A stretch of DNA of 64,000 nucleotides, taken from NCBI RefSeq assembly GCF_900143215.1, contig NZ_FRDM01000007.1:62001-126000 (forward strand), in the 5' to 3' direction. The position numbers and the translations under genes were made by a program. The notes under the pieces are model-generated. The model was not told the DNA's origin. It worked only from the letters and a program-made list of their open reading frames with translations, and ran no database searches. The stretch is from Geodermatophilus obscurus. Lineage in GTDB: Bacteria > Actinomycetota > Actinomycetes > Mycobacteriales > Geodermatophilaceae. This document shows, piece by piece, positions 63,452-64,000 of the stretch. Position 1 is the first letter of the stretch, and each line of letters starts with the position of its first letter.

Positions 63452-63698
63452 GCCGCAGCCCCGCCCCCACCAGCCGGGCGAGCAGCTCGCGCCCGCCGAC
63501 CGGCTCGGCGCCGGCGGCCACCGCCACCCCGTAGAGCTCGTCGGGGATGTCGTAGTGGTCGCCCTGGAAGGCCCGCCGCGGGATGCCGAGCTCGGTGGCG
63601 ACGAAGGCGTGCAGCTCGTCGTAGGAGACGTCGCTGACCAGGTGCGACCAGCGCCGCCCGCGCCACGGCCACACCGGGGGGTCGATCAGCACCGCCAC
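63420..63698 (-). CDS. DUF4031 family protein
   Basis: 92-residue protein with the DUF4031 pattern: VLIDPPVWPWRGRRWSHLVSD, YDELHAFVATELGIPRRAFQ and GDHYDIPDELYG. Function unknown. GTG 63698. It faces away from the oxidoreductase gene that starts at 63735, and its 3' end overlaps the HD gene. Confidence 0.87.
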   Translation of the reverse strand: MAVLIDPPVWPWRGRRWSHLVSDVSYDELHAFVATELGIPRRAFQGDHYDIPDELYGVAVAAGAEPVGGRELLARLVGAGLRLKKRRGAVAG

Positions 63699-63734
63699 GG
63701 CCCCAGTCTGCCGGTCGGCGATAGCGTCGTGCGG

Positions 63735-64000
63735 ATGAGCGACGAGATCCGCTGGGGCGTGGTCGGGCCCGGCCGCATCGCCGAGAACGTCATGGCCGAC
63801 TTCGCGCACGTGCCCGGCGCCCGGCCGGTCGCGGTCGCCTCCCGCTCGGCCGACCGCGCGGCGGCGTTCGCCGAGCGGCACGGGCTCGAGCGGGCGCACG
63901 GCTCCTACGCCGAGATCCTGGCCGACCCGGACGTCGACGTGCTGTACGTGGCCACGCCGCACCCCCAGCACCACGCGGTCGCCCTCGCCGCGATCGACGC
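63735..64000 (+). CDS. Gfo/Idh/MocA family oxidoreductase (3' truncated)
   Basis: NAD(P)-dependent sugar or inositol dehydrogenase-like protein; only 88 N-terminal residues are in the window. RWGVVGPGRIAENVMADFAH is the Rossmann loop, and YAEILADPDVDVLYVATPHP with QHH is the family's second conserved block. ATG 63735. Substrate unknown. Confidence 0.88.
   Translation, partial: MSDEIRWGVVGPGRIAENVMADFAHVPGARPVAVASRSADRAAAFAERHGLERAHGSYAEILADPDVDVLYVATPHPQHHAVALAAID

Overview
The window is very GC-rich chromosomal DNA from an actinobacterium. GTG starts are very common, and many genes are joined by 4-base GTGA or ATGA stop/start overlaps. Actinobacterial marker genes are present: sepH (DUF3071), DUF3027, DUF2530, DUF2771, UdgX, a class E sortase, and the XPB helicase with its partner. 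The gene content and repeat style suggest Geodermatophilaceae (Blastococcus, Geodermatophilus or Modestobacter type), but that placement is inference from recall. No rRNA, tRNA, prophage, plasmid or CRISPR structure was seen.

Layout. 1-7,970: acetyltransferase tail, TetR regulator with MFS exporter, small proteins, GNAT protein, photolyase and Nei2 (DNA repair), a secreted GH25-like protein, a decayed monooxygenase fragment, and an FprA-type ferredoxin reductase. 8,000-14,050: IMPase-like phosphatase coupled to PEP carboxylase, SMP-30 protein, class E sortase with a small membrane partner. 14,100-20,165: tetratricopeptide protein, NatAB-like ABC exporter, UdgX, Ohr-like protein, MFS. 20,162-25,180: pdxH, citA, serC, sepH, stress protein; this set and the XPB pair further right resemble a region of mycobacterial chromosomes in gene content. 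25,260-31,800: SPOUT methyltransferase, FAD oxidoreductase, thioesterase, aldo/keto reductase, a Tat-exported animal-type heme peroxidase, an IS5-type transposase remnant beside a TfoX-domain gene of lower GC. 31,800-40,100: ThpR, MFS with MarR, AzgA-type purine permease, DUF2530, DUF3027, MFS, DUF2771 lipoprotein, long cold-shock protein. 40,250-49,320: DUF202 pair, nucleotidyltransferase, EEP hydrolase, acyl-CoA synthetase, XPB partner and XPB helicase. 49,390-61,250: winged-helix regulator operon, two large LuxR/AAA regulators, CPBP protease operon, VapBC, SF2 helicase, MHS transporter. 61,550-64,000: M20 peptidase, HD protein, DUF4031, start of a Gfo/Idh/MocA oxidoreductase.

The most unusual signal is non-coding. 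A family of about 60-80 bp palindromic elements beginning GAAGGACCCC occurs at twelve places. In eleven of them the element starts within about 20 bases after a stop codon and in the orientation of the gene it follows; the twelfth starts at a similar distance and adds inverted copies. Four loci are composites in which one element sits inside the loop of another, one of them three layers deep and with an inverted inner copy. Two 57-base copies 15.7 kb apart and in opposite orientation differ at one base, so the elements look recently mobile. They may be self-spreading, terminator-like units. Two other long intergenic palindromes (24 bp and 23 bp arms) and several candidate operators are also annotated.
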